Source of the DNA: Chrysogorgia sp. JL179-B06
Taxonomy: Eukaryota > Cnidaria > Anthozoa > Scleralcyonacea > Chrysogorgiidae
Assembly: GCA_035772405.1 (NCBI GenBank)
Contig: JAYKKM010000439.1
Coordinates: forward strand, 770,001-834,000
DNA: 64,000 nucleotides
Direction of reading: 5' to 3'
In this document: in pieces, positions 36,414-48,054 of the stretch
Layout of the letters: every line of letters begins with the position of its first letter
How positions within the stretch are numbered: position 1 is the stretch's first letter
Notes under the pieces: generated by a model
Seen by the model: only the letters and a program-made list of their open reading frames with translations
Database searches by the model: none
Told to the model about the DNA's origin: nothing
Position numbers and translations under genes: made by a program

Positions 36414-37301
36414 TTTGCATGCTAGCAGGTGGTCTCATAACAACCGCGCGAGCTCATTCACACAACGGTTTTTTATTCACGATATTTATAGTGTACAATC
36501 ATAACGAGTACGCTCAAAGTTAGACAGTCTTAGCATGGTGGTGGGTTACTCCTCACTCCTTCTTCAAACATTGCGATTCTTCTCTCGTGGTCAGCGATCT
36601 CCGCATTGCACGACAGCAGGTGGTTGTACGTGGTGTGTCGCTAACAACAACATTCCATTGCGAATAGCAACCACAACTTTTTGAAAAAAATATTTTAAAA
36701 CGAAAATATTTTTTCAAAGTGAAAATATTTTTTTAAAAAGTCGTAGTTGCTATTCGTAATGGAATGTTGTTGTTAGCGACACCAACAGGTGACCTTGATT
36801 CGTATAGCAGGTAGAGCACTCGCATATGAAATCTATTTAACACTAGACTCTAGTGGCTCTCTCGTTGAAATTTATTAAACATCGTCACTAGAATCACAAT
36901 CTAGTGGCTTTTTTTTTCGCGCACGAATTGAAACAATGGTAGAGCGCGTCAATCATAGTTTGTCAAACACAAATGCGAAAATAACGACACAAAACTTTCT
37001 CTAAATTTTGACGAAACGTGTCGTATTTCGTTAAAATAGTGATTTGGTGTTGTCTCGTGAGTCTCGCGTGTGTTTGACATCAATTTAGTAGAAAACGTGG
37101 GAGGGGTGTCTAGATTGACTAACGATTGCTGTAGTAGTATAGTAAGTGGGGCTGTGGGCTTATTCGACGTCAATCGTGAGTATAAATACCAAAACATCGC
37201 CAAATTTGTCGAGTTGTGACTTGGCCAAATTTGGTGATGTTTTGGTATTTATATTCACGATTGACGTCGATTGGGCTCGCAGCCCCACTTGCTATACTAC
37301 T
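36138..37301 (-). repeat. Maverick-2 right terminal inverted repeat
   Basis: Inverse complement of 18482-19631. Contains the 3' half of the last ORF, the 144-bp palindrome (36637-36780) and the terminal foldback. Confidence 0.93.
37133..37301. repeat. terminal foldback, right end
   Basis: AGTAGTATAGTAAGTGGGGC at 37133 pairs with GCTATACTACT at 37291-37301. The inner arms pair as in the left copy. Confidence 0.9.
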
Positions 37302-37307
37302 TCTGTC
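37302..37307. other. Maverick-2 target-site duplication, right
   Basis: TCTGTC, identical to 18476-18481. Confidence 0.92.
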
Positions 37308-37500
37308 CAACTAACCTGTATCACCTTTATCAACCTTGTCATTACAATAATAAAGATCAAGAATTGTTTTTCTAACAAACAGTATATTAACTATTAATAA
37401 TACTGCAGCTTTATAAGCAAGCAATCTAAAATCCTGCACAGCATTAAACTTGTGTCATGCAATATGCTACTGTTTTATTTAATATGATACATAATTCTAT

Positions 37501-37513
37501 AAAACTTTGCACT
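37501..37513 (-). repeat. 13-bp inverted repeat, right copy
   Basis: AAAACTTTGCACT, inverse complement of 14941-14953. The array resumes from about 37525. No target duplication was seen. Confidence 0.35.
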
Positions 37514-38300
37514 GTCCTTGGGACCTAGTTGTTAAAATAGAGCATATTAGAGATAACATTATTTTGATAAACGGTAGATGTTTTTTTATAGATTTTTGTA
37601 AATTATTTTATGTTGAACATATTTTAAATCGAGCCTTCCGTACATCCTATCATGAATTTATTGTAGTTACTACAGAATGTTAAATTTCAAAAAAGAGCTT
37701 GTGCAGGTATAGAACCATTGACCTGTCGCACCCGAAGGGAGAATCATACCACTAGACCAGCAGTTTGACCAATTAGTAAAATTAGTAAAATATTTTTACC
37801 TACACTCTGAAACTGGAAATCGTCATATGAAAAAGATGTATTAGGTTTATATATACAATTTTTATATTAGTACGATACATTACGTTTTATTAAAATAGAT
37901 AATATTAGGGATAAAATTATTATAATCAACGGTAGATATTTTAATATTTTTGAAAATTCTTGTATGTTGAACATATTTTAAATGAGACATGCAGGTAAAA
38001 GGATTTATTGTCGTTGTCAAATTAAATATCCTCAAAAACATCGTTTAATAATAAGTCGTAAAGATGTTGCAAAAAGGCGTTGCATGGGAATCGAACCCGT
38101 GACCTCTCGCATCAAAACCATGCGTAAACTATCGCGTAAATACAGCGGTTTGCCCAATAATGAAGTAAATTTATAAAATATTATTTTGTACACTGGAAAT
38201 CGTCATACGAAAAAGATTGCAAATGTTTTATATCATGCTTACATAATTACGATGCGTTTATATTTCCAAGTAGTCTCTGTGGCGCAATTGGTTAGCGCGA

Positions 38301-38331
<31 letters not shown>

Positions 38332-38639
38332 ATCCACCCAGGGACGTTTTTATTAAAAAAGAGTATATAAGGAATAAATGAAAAAAGCTTTGCACTGGAA
38401 TTGAACCCGTGACCTCTCGCATTGAAAAACAAGAATGGTACCACTAGAACATCAAACTATACATTGCTAAAATATCGCATATTATGATCAAATGTACATG
38501 TTTTTTTATGTTTTTTTGTAAATTTTTGTATGTTGAACATATTTTAAATCGAGCCTTTTGAGACATCGTAAAATGATTTATTGTAGTTATTATGTTTGAT
38601 ATCGACAAAAACAAAGTTTAATAATAATAGTAACGATGT
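37514..38639. repeat. tRNA array block
   Basis: Decayed tRNAs: Pro(CGG)-like 37695-37763 (-), half Pro 38077-38125 (-), very diverged Pro-like 38388-38458 (-). One better tRNA-Asn at 38273-38346 is listed separately. Collinear with 44370-45480, 48640-49750 and 62220-63334. Confidence 0.8.
38273..38346 (+). tRNA. tRNA-Asn(GTT)
   Basis: 74 nt: acceptor GTCTCTG with CAGGGAC (one T-G), A-box TGGCGCAATTGG, anticodon GTT, B-box GGTTCAAATCC, discriminator G, T5 run after. One A-A mismatch at the top of the anticodon stem (ATCGG/CCGAA). Confidence 0.85.
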
Positions 38640-41129
38640 TGCAAAAAGGCAAAAAACAAAATCTATGTTGGTTGCCAGTAAACGCCTGAAGAAGAAATTG
38701 GATACATTTGATATTGGTCTTATGTTGAATGGGAAAAAACTCAAACAGGTCACCTCGTTTAAACTGCTTGGAGTTACGTTCGATGATGAACTGAGCTTTG
38801 ATGAACATGTCGACAATCTATGTATGAAATTAACACAACGAATCGCGGTACTCTGTAAAATAAAGCGCTGTCTTCCACATAGAAAACGCATTCTTTATTA
38901 TAATGCTATGATTAAACCAATAATACTCTATGGATCAGTTGTTTGGACAACTACCTCAAAGGAAAATTTAAACAGAGTTTTAAAGTTACAAAAGAGAGCT
39001 GCTCGGGTGATCTTAGATCTGGATATGTCAGCACGAACAGTTAATATGTTCAAGCAACTAAACTGGATCCCATATTACGATGATGTGAAGATCCTTAAAG
39101 CAACAACAGCCTTTAATAACAGTCCGGTGTTAGTCACCATACCTGGCTATGCAACCCGCACTTATATATACAGCAGAAGTAATAGCATTGTACCTATTAT
39201 TTTGGAGGGTCGCAGTCCCCAGGGAATGCTTCAAGCCGGGCAATCAATTACACCACCCCGCTAGCTAGGCTGTCCCGTGAGACGCCCAGGCCTGGCATTC
39301 CAGTGTGGCCAGTAATCCGCTACTGCCTAGTTAGGTACTTGTGGTGTTTCTTGCGCGGCCGAGAAAACCCATCTCAATCCCGGGGACTGCAGGTCACACT
39401 ACTAATAGTGGAGAATAAATATAAAGAAAGCTACAAGATATTCCCGATACACTTACCGAATAGCATCCCTGACCAATCTGAATTGAGTGAATGGCTGTAA
39501 CAGAAGCACATTATGCCACGCACAAGTAACAGCACACGTGACAACACATACGCCACACATAAGTAACAATACAAGTACACATGGCATCATGGAGCCATTA
39601 AAGGCCACTTAGGCACAGACACCGGGTCCGAGAACCCACATGGTGTTTTCAACACATACGCAAGGTCACAAAGGTACAACACATACATGCATTACCTATC
39701 AAGTTAATTATCACCTGGCATGCCAGGGAAAGCAAGACTCACTGCGTCTGTGCTTGCAGCCGAAGGGTCCAGACGGTGACCAGCCGTCTGTGCCCTAGGA
39801 TAACCGTGTCCCCTTCTGAAGGGTACCTTGACCCTAGGGTACCTTGACCCTAGGGTACCTTGACCCTAGGGTACCTTGACCCTAGGGTACCTTGACCCTA
39901 GGGTACCTTGACCCTAGGGTACCTTGACCCTAGGGTACCTTGACCCTGGGTACCTTGACCATAGGGTACCTAGACCCTGAAAAATGCCATACTCTAGGGT
40001 ACCTTGACCCTATATAGGGTAACGTTGACCCTAGTGTACCTTGACCCTAGTGTACCTTGACCCTATGGTACCTTGACCCCAGGGTACCTTGACCCTAATA
40101 AATGTCATGCCCTGTGCATGCCCCCTGAGGGAACCTCGTCGCCCATCCAGCCTTGACAGCTGCCTTCAGCCTACCGAGGGAACCGTGTCCTGCAAGCGAT
40201 ACCCATAAACTGACAGGGGAACCACCTCCCCAACCTGATGGAAAGCTCATCCCGTGGCAGACGCGATGCTCTGCAGCGAGCCATGTCCTGTATGACCAGT
40301 CGAGGGAACCATGTCCCGACTACAAGCAGATGTGCATTTTGCCAACAGCGTGCTGGGGGGGGGGGGGGGGGGGGGGTCCGCCACCTAAAATATGCTGCTA
40401 CTGCTCCCATAGATGAACCCGTATTGCAGATGGAGCCCCCTTGTCGTGAGAACAGTAACTCAAGGGAGGGTGGGAGGGAAAAACTGTTCAGGCGAAGAGG
40501 TTGTTGAGCTTTCGCGGGAAAACCTCGAGGTTACCCAGGTGAGAGCCACAATTACGTCATACTGGCTAACAGGCCCCTCCTGTCAATAGCCCATGCCCTC
40601 TATAGGAACAACACGCTACACCGTCCGTATTAATATTATTTATTGCATAAATCCAATTAAACGCATTAACAGTGAATCTCCGGAATATTTGGAGAATATG
40701 TTGAAGTTGAATTCCAGTGTAAACAGTAGAGCTACTAGATATTGTAATTTAAATTTCCTATGCCCCAAATACAAGCGAGAAACTGAAGGCGGTCGTACAT
40801 TTACTGTTACGTCCATAAAACAATGGAACCAGTTGCCTAAGCCAGTACGTGATAAGGGGACGGTGGCATCATTTAAACATAGCATGAAACTACTTTTTAA
40901 GGAGAGCTACGAAAACATTGATCACTTTATCATATGATCTTGTATATAATAGAGTAATATAGCACAATAATCTTTCTACCAGATTTTAGTAATATCTATA
41001 GTACATGTAATTAGTTTTTAGTTTAATGTCTGTACTAGTATAGGTTGAGAGCCACAAATTTATCAGTGCAAACTGGCATGTGTAACTCTCGTTAAATAAA
41101 GTCTTCATTCATTCATTCATTCATTGGTG
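38640..41129 (+). mobile_element. CR1/Rex-like LINE fragment, family 1, copy a
   Basis: The C-terminal part of a LINE RT ORF (38643-39116, then 40661-40937), with the 3' UTR, an AATAAA-like signal and a (CATT)n tail at 41104-41126. It is split by a TTAA-flanked element at 39117-40656. Inserted in the array after GATGTTGCAAAAAGG, the same point as the copy at 63335, so both probably descend from one insertion copied by segmental duplication. Confidence 0.75.
39117..40656. mobile_element. TTAA-flanked non-autonomous element, 1.5 kb
   Basis: Flanked by TTAA (39113-39116 and 40657-40660) inside LINE sequence that is continuous at 63790-63830. It holds a 16-bp minisatellite GGGTACCTTGACCCTA (about 17 copies, 39819-40100), GAGGGAACC-type repeats and a 22-G run at 40355-40376. 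No transposase seen. TIRs are not obvious, so the class (piggyBac- or Kolobok-like by target) is unproven. Confidence 0.6.
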
Positions 41130-41954
41130 TTTTTTTTATTATATGTTTTTGCAAATTATTTTATGAATGGATTTATTGTATTTATTGTGAATGGATTTAT
41201 TGTAATTATTATGTTAATTATCCAGAAAAACGTTTAATAATAAGTTGTAAAGATGTTGCAAAAAGTTAAAATGGATATAAAATTATTAGGGATAAAATTA
41301 TTATGATCAACGGTAGATTTTTTATATGATTTTGTAAATTCTTGCATGTTGAACATATTTTAAATCGAGCCTTCCAAGACATCGTGGATGGATTTATTAT
41401 CGTTATTATGTTAATTATTCACAAAAACAACATTTAATAAAGATGTTAATTTGTAAAGATGTTACAAAATTTGTAAAGATGTTAGGGCTTGCACGGAAAT
41501 CGAACCCGTGACCTCTCGCACCCTAAGCGAGAATCATACCACTAGACCAGCAAGCCAACGTGTAAATGCAGCGGTTTGTCCAATTATTCAGTTAAATTTG
41601 TAAAATATTATTACTTACCCTATTACCATTCTTACATAAATATGATCCGTTCGCAGTTTGTGTATCGAATGGGTTTTCGCGTTTGGCTGTTAACCGAACG
41701 TTTGGTCACTTTGGTGGTTGGAATCCACCCTCGAACTTTTGGTTAAAATAGCGCATATTATGGATTATTATGATCAACGGTAGATGTTTTTTAGATCTTT
41801 TCGTAAATTCATTTATGTTGAACATGAATCGAGCCTTCTGATACATCGTCAATAGATTTATTGTCGTTATGTTAACTATTCACAAAACAACGTTTAATAG
41901 TATATTGTAAAGTGTTGCAAAAATGGGCTTGCACGGGAATTGAACCAGTGACCT
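41130..41954. repeat. tRNA array block
   Basis: Collinear with 13480-14300 and 47200-48010. Decayed copies: diverged Asn about 41657-41740 (+) and a Pro (41925-41954, -) cut by the LINE that follows. Confidence 0.8.
41485..41556 (-). tRNA. tRNA-Pro(AGG)
   Basis: 72 nt with intact acceptor and anticodon arm (loop CTTAGGG). The T stem has a G-T wobble from one C-to-T change (GGTTCGATTTCC). Probably functional. Confidence 0.82.
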
Positions 41955-43708
41955 AGATAGATATAGATAGATAGAAACTTTATTTATACACGCTGGCCCC
42001 GTCAACCGAAGCTGATTCCACGAGGGGCGTGTGCAAAAATAGAAAAATGTTACATGAAGAATGATATTAAGAGCTATTTACAGTAGAATATAATAATATA
42101 TGAGGTAGAATATTAAATTATTTACATGATAAGAACGTTATTAGAATCTTAGTTTACAGGCACGTCAAGTTATTTATCACTCTATGTCAATGATGTGAGC
42201 AGTGATTTTATTTCGAAAGGAAGAAAGAGTTTTGCTTTCCCTAATTTCCTTTGGAATAGAATTCCAAAGGTTGGCTCCGTCATACATGAAACTATTTTTC
42301 ATATTGTTAGTACGCGGTTTTGGTAAACTAAGACCACTTGAAATGTCCCGAAGGTTGTAATTTGTTTTCTCACTTTTGTATGAAAAAAGATTAGTGAGTG
42401 ATTTGGGACCCATTTTATTTAATACTTTATACATCATTTTTGCCTTAGCTTTCTTCCTTTCTGTTTTGAGTGGCTCCCAGCCCAATGTACGTAAAGCAAT
42501 AGAATGATTTACGTCATTGCTCATGTTCAAGATAATTCTAGCAGCTCTATTTTGCAGTTTTTGGAGTCGTTTTGATTGCGATTTACCAAACACATCCCAT
42601 ACTTCACAGCAGTAATCAAAGTATGGCCGAACAATAGCGTTATATATCGAAATGAGTGTATACATGTCAACAAAAGGTTTGACCCGACGAATAGCAGAGA
42701 TTCCTGCTGTTATTTTTTTGCAAATATTTTCAGTGTTACTTTTCCACGATAAATGCTGGTCAACTATTAATCCAAGAGTTTTACATTCGCTAACTTGTTT
42801 AATTTGTTTATTTTCAATGAAAACATTTAGATCTGAATCAGAAATATTTTTTATCATTGGTTTTGAACCAATTAACATAAATTCTGTCTTAGCTACATTT
42901 AGGCTAAGTTTATTGGCAATTAACCATTTTCTAAGGTTTTCCAAATCAGAATTTACTGCAGTCTCAAGGTCAGTTATAGAATCTCCCGAAGCTGTCAGAT
43001 TTGTGTCGTCAGCAAACAACCGAGGTTTTGTTTTATTTAGACATTCAGGCAAATCATTAATATATAACAAAAAGAATAGTGGCCCTAAGATAGAGCCTTG
43101 TGGTACGCCACATTTAATCTGTCGCTTTGTAGAAAAGGAATTTTTAATTTGGCATTTCTGCTTTCGGTTTGTGAGATAAGATTTGAACAAAGTTAGAGCT
43201 TGTCCTTTTATTCCATAGAGCTCTAACTTCCTCAACAGAATTTGATGATCAACAGTATCAAATGCTTTTTTTAAATCAATTAAAACTACTAGGTTAAACA
43301 TTTTTCTGTCTAGATTCATATACCAATCATTGGTACAATCCAGTAATGCAGTTGCTGTGGAGTGAAATTTTCGAAAACCAAATTGAGAATTACTCAGAAG
43401 TTCAAATTTTGTTACATAGTTATACAGTTGATCATATAGAATTCGTTCCATAATTTTGCTAATGGTCGGCAAAACTGATATCGGTCTATAATTTCCTGGA
43501 ATATTTCGTTGGCCATTTTTATACAGAGGTATTATTCTAGCCATTTTCCATTCATCAGGAAAGGAGGATAGAGTAATAGCATGATTAAAAACAAGTGTCA
43601 ATGAGTCTGAAATAGCTGGTGCAGCTATTTTAATAATTTTACAAGAAATCTTGTCAATGCCAGTGGCTTTATTGCTCGAAAGCCCATGTTTATTGCTAGA
43701 AAGCCATT
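41955..43708 (-). mobile_element. 5'-truncated LINE inserted in a tRNA-Pro
   Basis: Interrupts a tRNA-Pro: its two halves are 41925-41954 and 43709-43748, and the unbroken equivalent is 47983-48054. The 3' end on the minus strand has AATAAA-like sequence and a (CTAT)n tail (plus-strand GATAGATA at 41955-41978). Confidence 0.85.
42177..43700 (-). pseudogene. LINE reverse transcriptase, 5'-truncated
   Basis: About 500 open codons without a native start. RT motifs: VVLIDLKKAFDTVDH, CGVPQGSILGPLFFLLYIND, LFADDTNL, then the non-LTR thumb and C-terminal region (WNSIPKEIRES). Typical of CR1/L2/Rex-type LINEs. The 5' part with the endonuclease is missing, so it cannot move by itself. The apparent ATG at 43775 lies in tRNA sequence. 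Confidence 0.88.
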
Positions 43709-44067
43709 CGCACCCGAATCGAGAATCATACCACAAGACCAGCAAGCCATCGCGTAAAAACAGCGGTTTGACCAATAATGAAGTAAAATTAAATTTGCGC
43801 GTTCGGTTGTTAACCGAAAGGTTGATCGTTCGAATCGACCTTGGGAAGTTTTGTCAAAATAGTGCATATTATTGATAAAATTATTATGATCAACGGTAGA
43901 TATTTTCTTCATATCTTTTTGTAAATTCTTGTATGTTGAATATATCTTAAATCGAGCCTGGCGAGACATCATATGTGGATTTATTGTATAGTTATAATGT
44001 TAAATAATAGTTCTAATAAAGTTATAATGTTTAACAATAATAATAAGTTGTAAAGATGTTGCAACAA

Positions 44068-44139
44068 GGGCTTGCACGGGAATAGAACCCTTGACCTCCC
44101 GCACCCGAAGCGAGAATCATACCACTAGACCAGCAATCC
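44068..44139 (-). tRNA. tRNA-Pro(CGG), mutated
   Basis: 72 nt with anticodon CGG. Changes in the acceptor stem (GGATTGC end) and T arm (TAGAACCC) weaken pairing. Likely a pseudogene. Confidence 0.55.
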
Positions 44140-44288
44140 TTTCATAAATGCAGTGGTTTATTCAATTATGGAGTAAAATTTATAAAATATTTTTTTGTAC
44201 TCTGACACTGGAAATTGTCATACGAAATAGATTGCAAATGTTTATATATCATCCTTACATAAATACGATGCATTTATATTATTTAGCT

Positions 44289-44362
44289 GTCTCTGTGGCG
44301 CAATGGGTTAGCGCATTCGGCTGTTAACCAGAAGGTTGGTTGTTCAAATCCACCCAGAAACG
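44289..44362 (+). tRNA. tRNA-Asn(GTT)-like, weakened
   Basis: Same CCAGA anticodon-stem and GGTTG T-stem changes as 14862-14935, plus an acceptor change (CAGAAAC). Confidence 0.5.
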
Positions 44363-45111
44363 TATTTGTTAAAATAGAGCATATTAGATATAACATTATT
44401 TTGATAAACGGTAGATGTTTTTTATAGATTTTTGTAAATTATTTTATGTTGAACATATTTTAAATCGAGCCTTCCGTACATCCTATCATGAATTTATTGT
44501 AGTTACTACAGAATGTTAAATTTCAAAAAAGAGCTTGCGCAGGTATAGAACCATTGACCTGTCGCACCCGAAGGGAGAATCATAACACTAGACCAGCAGT
44601 TTGACCAATTATGCAGTAAAATTTGTAAAATATTTTTACCTACACTCTGACACTGGAAATCGTCATATGAAAAAGATGTATTATGTTTATATATACAATT
44701 TTTACATTAGTACGATACATTACGTTTTATTAAAATAGATAATATTAGGGATAAATTTATTATAATCAACGGTAGAATTTTTAATATTTTTGCAAATTCT
44801 TGTATGTTGAACATATTTTAAATGAGACATGCAGGTAAAAGGATTTATTGTCGTTGTCAAATTAATATCCTCAAAAACATCGTTTAATAATAAGTCGTAA
44901 AGATGTTGCAAAAAGGCGTTGCATGGGAATCGAACCCGTGACCTCTCGCATCAAAACCATGCGTAAACTATCGCGTAAATACAGCGGTTTGCCCAATAAT
45001 GAAGTAAATTTATAAAATATTATTTTGTACACTGGAAATCGTCATACGAAAAAGATTGCAAATGTTTTATATCATGCTTACATAATTACGATGCGTTTGT
45101 ATTTCCAAGTA

Positions 45112-45139
45112 GTCTCTGTGGCGCAATTGGTTAGCGCGA

Positions 45140-45170
<31 letters not shown>

Positions 45171-45185
45171 ATCCACCCAGGGACG
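45112..45185 (+). tRNA. tRNA-Asn(GTT)
   Basis: Identical in tRNA sequence to 38273-38346, including the A-A mismatch in the anticodon stem. B-box GGTTCAAATCC and the T5 run are present. Confidence 0.85.
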
Positions 45186-45666
45186 TTTTTATTAAAAAAG
45201 AGTATAAAAAAGCTTTGCACTGGAATTGAACCCGTGACCTCTCGCATTGAAAAACAAGAATGGTACCACTAGAACATCAAACCATACATTGCTAAAATAT
45301 CGAATATTATGATCAAATGTACATGTTTTTTTTATGTTTTTTTGTAAATTTTTGAATGTTGAACATATTTTAAATCGAGCCTTTTGAGACATCGTAAAAT
45401 GATTTATTGTAGTTTATTATGTTTGATATCGATAAAAACAAAGTTTAATAATAGTTGTAACGATGTTGCAAAAAGGACTTCCATGGGAATCGCACCCAAA
45501 GCGAGAATCATACCATTAGCCCAGCAAGCCATGGCCTAAATACAGCGGTTTGACCAATAATGAAGTAAAATTTGTAAAATATATTATTTGTAATCTGACA
45601 CTGGAAATCGTCATACAATTAATATTGAAAATGTTCATATATATGATACATTCAAATTTCCAAGCA

Positions 45667-45740
45667 GTCTCTCTTGCGCAATTGGTTAGCGCATTCGGCT
45701 GTGAACCGAATGGTTGGTGGTTTGAATTCACGAAGGGACG
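45667..45740 (+). tRNA. tRNA-Asn-bodied copy with GTG (His) anticodon, probably decaying
   Basis: The anticodon loop is CTGTGAA in an otherwise Asn-like frame with perfect TTCGG/CCGAA stem. T-arm (GGTGG with TCACG) and acceptor (GTCTCTC with AAGGGAC) are imperfect and the B-box is TTTGAATTCA, so expression is doubtful. Copies at 57813 and 58836 share the change. Confidence 0.5.
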
Positions 45741-45947
45741 TTTTTGTTAAAATGGAGTATAAAATTATTAGGGATAAAATTTTTATGATCAACGGTAGAT
45801 TTTTTATATCATTTTGTAAATTCTTGTATGTTGAACATATTTTAAATCGAGCCTTCCAAGACATTGTGGATGGATTTATTATCGTTATTATGTTAATTAT
45901 TCACAAAAAACAACATTTAATGCTAATTTGCAAAGATGTTGCAAAAA

Positions 45948-46019
45948 GGGCTTGCACGGTGATCGAACCCGCGATCTCTCGCACCCTAAGCGAGAATCAT
46001 ACCACTAGACCAGCAAACC
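45948..46019 (-). tRNA. tRNA-Pro(AGG), T-arm variant
   Basis: Anticodon arm intact. The T stem carries GCGGG opposite CACCG with one mismatch, and the acceptor ends AAACC. It is the same variant as 58092-58163. Borderline functional. Confidence 0.6.
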
Positions 46020-47542
46020 AACACGTAAATGCAGCTGTATGTCCAATTACTCAGTTAAATTTGTAAAATATTATTATTTACCCTAACACTGCAAATCGTC
46101 ATACGAAAAAGATGTATTATCATTTTATATACAATTCTTACATAAATATGATCCGTTCGCAGTTTGTGTATCGAATGGGTTTTTCGCGTTTGGCTGTTAA
46201 CCGAACGTTTGGTCACTTTGGTGGTTGGAATCCACCCTCGAACATTTTGTTAAAATAGCGCATATTAGGGATTATTATGATCAACGGTAGATGTTTTTTA
46301 GATCTTTTTTGAAAATTCTTGTATGTTGAACATATTTTAAATCGAGCCTTCCAACACATGCAGGTAAAATGTTTATTGTCGTTATTATGTTAATTATCAA
46401 CAAAAAGAACATTTAATAATAAGTTGAACATGAGAAAGGAATTGAACCCGTGACTTCTCGCATCAAAAAAGGAGAATAGTACCTCTAGATCACCAAACCA
46501 TCGTGTAAATACAGCGGTTTGTCCAATAATGAAGTAAAATTTGAAAAATATTATTTTGTACACTGACACTGGAAATTGTCATACAAAAAAGCTAGAAAAT
46601 GTTTATATATACATCTTTACAAAATATGATACATTCAAATTTCCAAGCAATCTTTGTGGCGCAATTGGTTAGAATTTTCGGCTGTTAACAGAAAGGTTGG
46701 TGGATTGAATCCATATATTAGAGATAAAATTATTATGATTAACGATAGATTTTTTTATATCTTTTCGTAAATTCATTTATGTTGAACATGAATCGAGCCT
46801 TCTGATACATCGTCAATGGTTTATTGTCGTTATGCTAACTATTCACAAAACAACGTTTAATAATAAGTTGTAAAGATGTTGCAAAATGGGCTTGCACGGG
46901 ACCCAAAGCGAGAATCATACCACTACACCAGCAAGCCATCGCATAAATGCAGCGGTTTGACAACAATTAAGTAAAATTTATAACATATATATTTTGCACA
47001 CTGCAAATCGTCATACGAAAAAGATTTCAAATGTTTATATATCATGCTTACATTAATACGATACATTGAAATTTCCGAGCATGAGTCTTTGTGGCTCAAT
47101 GGGTTAGCGCGTTCGGCTGTTAACCGAAAATCCACCCAGGAAAGTTTTTAATAAAATAGAGTAGGGATAAAATTATTATGATTAACGATTGGTGTTTTTT
47201 TTATTATATCTTTTTGCAAATTATTTTATGAATGGATTTATTGTATTTATTGCCAATGGATTTATTGTAATTATTATGTTAATTATCCAGAAAAACGTTT
47301 AATAATAAGTTGTAAAGATGTTGCAAAAAGTTAAAATGGATATAAAATTATTAGGGATAAAATTATTATGATCAACGGTAGATTTTTTATATGATTTTGT
47401 AAATTCTTGCATGTTGAACATATTTTAAATGGAGCCTTCCAACACATCGTGGATGGATTTATTATCGTTATTTGTTAATTATTCACAAAAACAGCATTTA
47501 ATAATAATTTGTAAAGATGTTACAAAATTTGTAAAGATGTTA

Positions 47543-47614
47543 GGGCTTGCACGGGAATCGAACCCGTGACCTCTCGCACCCTAAGCGAGAATCATACCAC
47601 TAGACCAGCAAGCC
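47543..47614 (-). tRNA. tRNA-Pro(AGG)
   Basis: 72 nt with every stem fully paired. Anticodon loop CTTAGGG, B-box GGTTCGATTCC. The cleanest AGG copy in the window. Confidence 0.95.
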
Positions 47615-47982
47615 AACGCGTAAATGCTGCGGTTTTTCCAATTATTCAGTTAAATTTGTAAAATATTATTACTTACCCTATTACCATTCTTACATAAATA
47701 TGATCCGTTCGCAGTTTGTGTATCGAATGGGTTTTCGCGTTTGGCTGTTAACCGAACGTTTGGTCACTTTGGTGGTTGGAATCCACCCTCGAACTTTTGG
47801 TTAAAATAGCGCATATTATGGATTATTATGATCAACGGCAGATGTTTTTTAGATCTTTTGGTAAATTCATTTATGTTGAACATGAATCGAGCCTTCTGAT
47901 ACATCGTCAATAGATTTATTGTCGTTATGTTAACTATTCACAAAACAACGTTTAATAGTATGTTGTAAAGATCTGGCAAAAT

Positions 47983-48054
47983 GGGCTTGCACGGGAATTG
48001 AACCCGTGACCGCCCGCACCCGAAGCGAGAATCATACCACAAGACCAGCAAGTC
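47983..48054 (-). tRNA. tRNA-Pro(CGG), slightly mutated
   Basis: Anticodon CGG. One acceptor change (GACTTGC) and a GGTTCAATTCC B-box, still within consensus. The unbroken form of the tRNA split by the LINE at 41955. Confidence 0.7.

Larger units (their letters stand above)
18482..37301 (+). mobile_element. complete Maverick/Polinton element 2 (18,820 bp)
   Basis: Bounded by 6-bp TSDs, AG...CT termini and TIRs of about 1.15 kb. It encodes a protein-primed PolB, an RVE integrase with chromodomain, an A32-like ATPase and a jelly-roll-type capsid gene, the defining Maverick set. Strand blocks: 19676-24892 minus, 25025-26351 plus, 26447-30023 minus, 30068-36413 plus. Broken genes: MGACIS protein, large structural protein, first penton-like gene, hydrophobic virion protein, capsid. 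Open genes include polymerase, integrase, ATPase, TK and Bro-N. Confidence 0.97.

Noticed and set aside
40153..40507. Small ORFs with poly-Gly/poly-Pro over the G run
   Set aside because: They arise from the homopolymer tract and GAGGGAACC repeats in a non-autonomous element, and lengths change with G-run length between copies.
43625..43972. 115-codon and similar minus-strand ORFs across the tRNA array (also 14225-14545, 45652-45864, 57653-58009, 58676-59032)
   Set aside because: They run through tRNA-Pro and tRNA-Asn sequence and recur only because the array recurs; no protein family.
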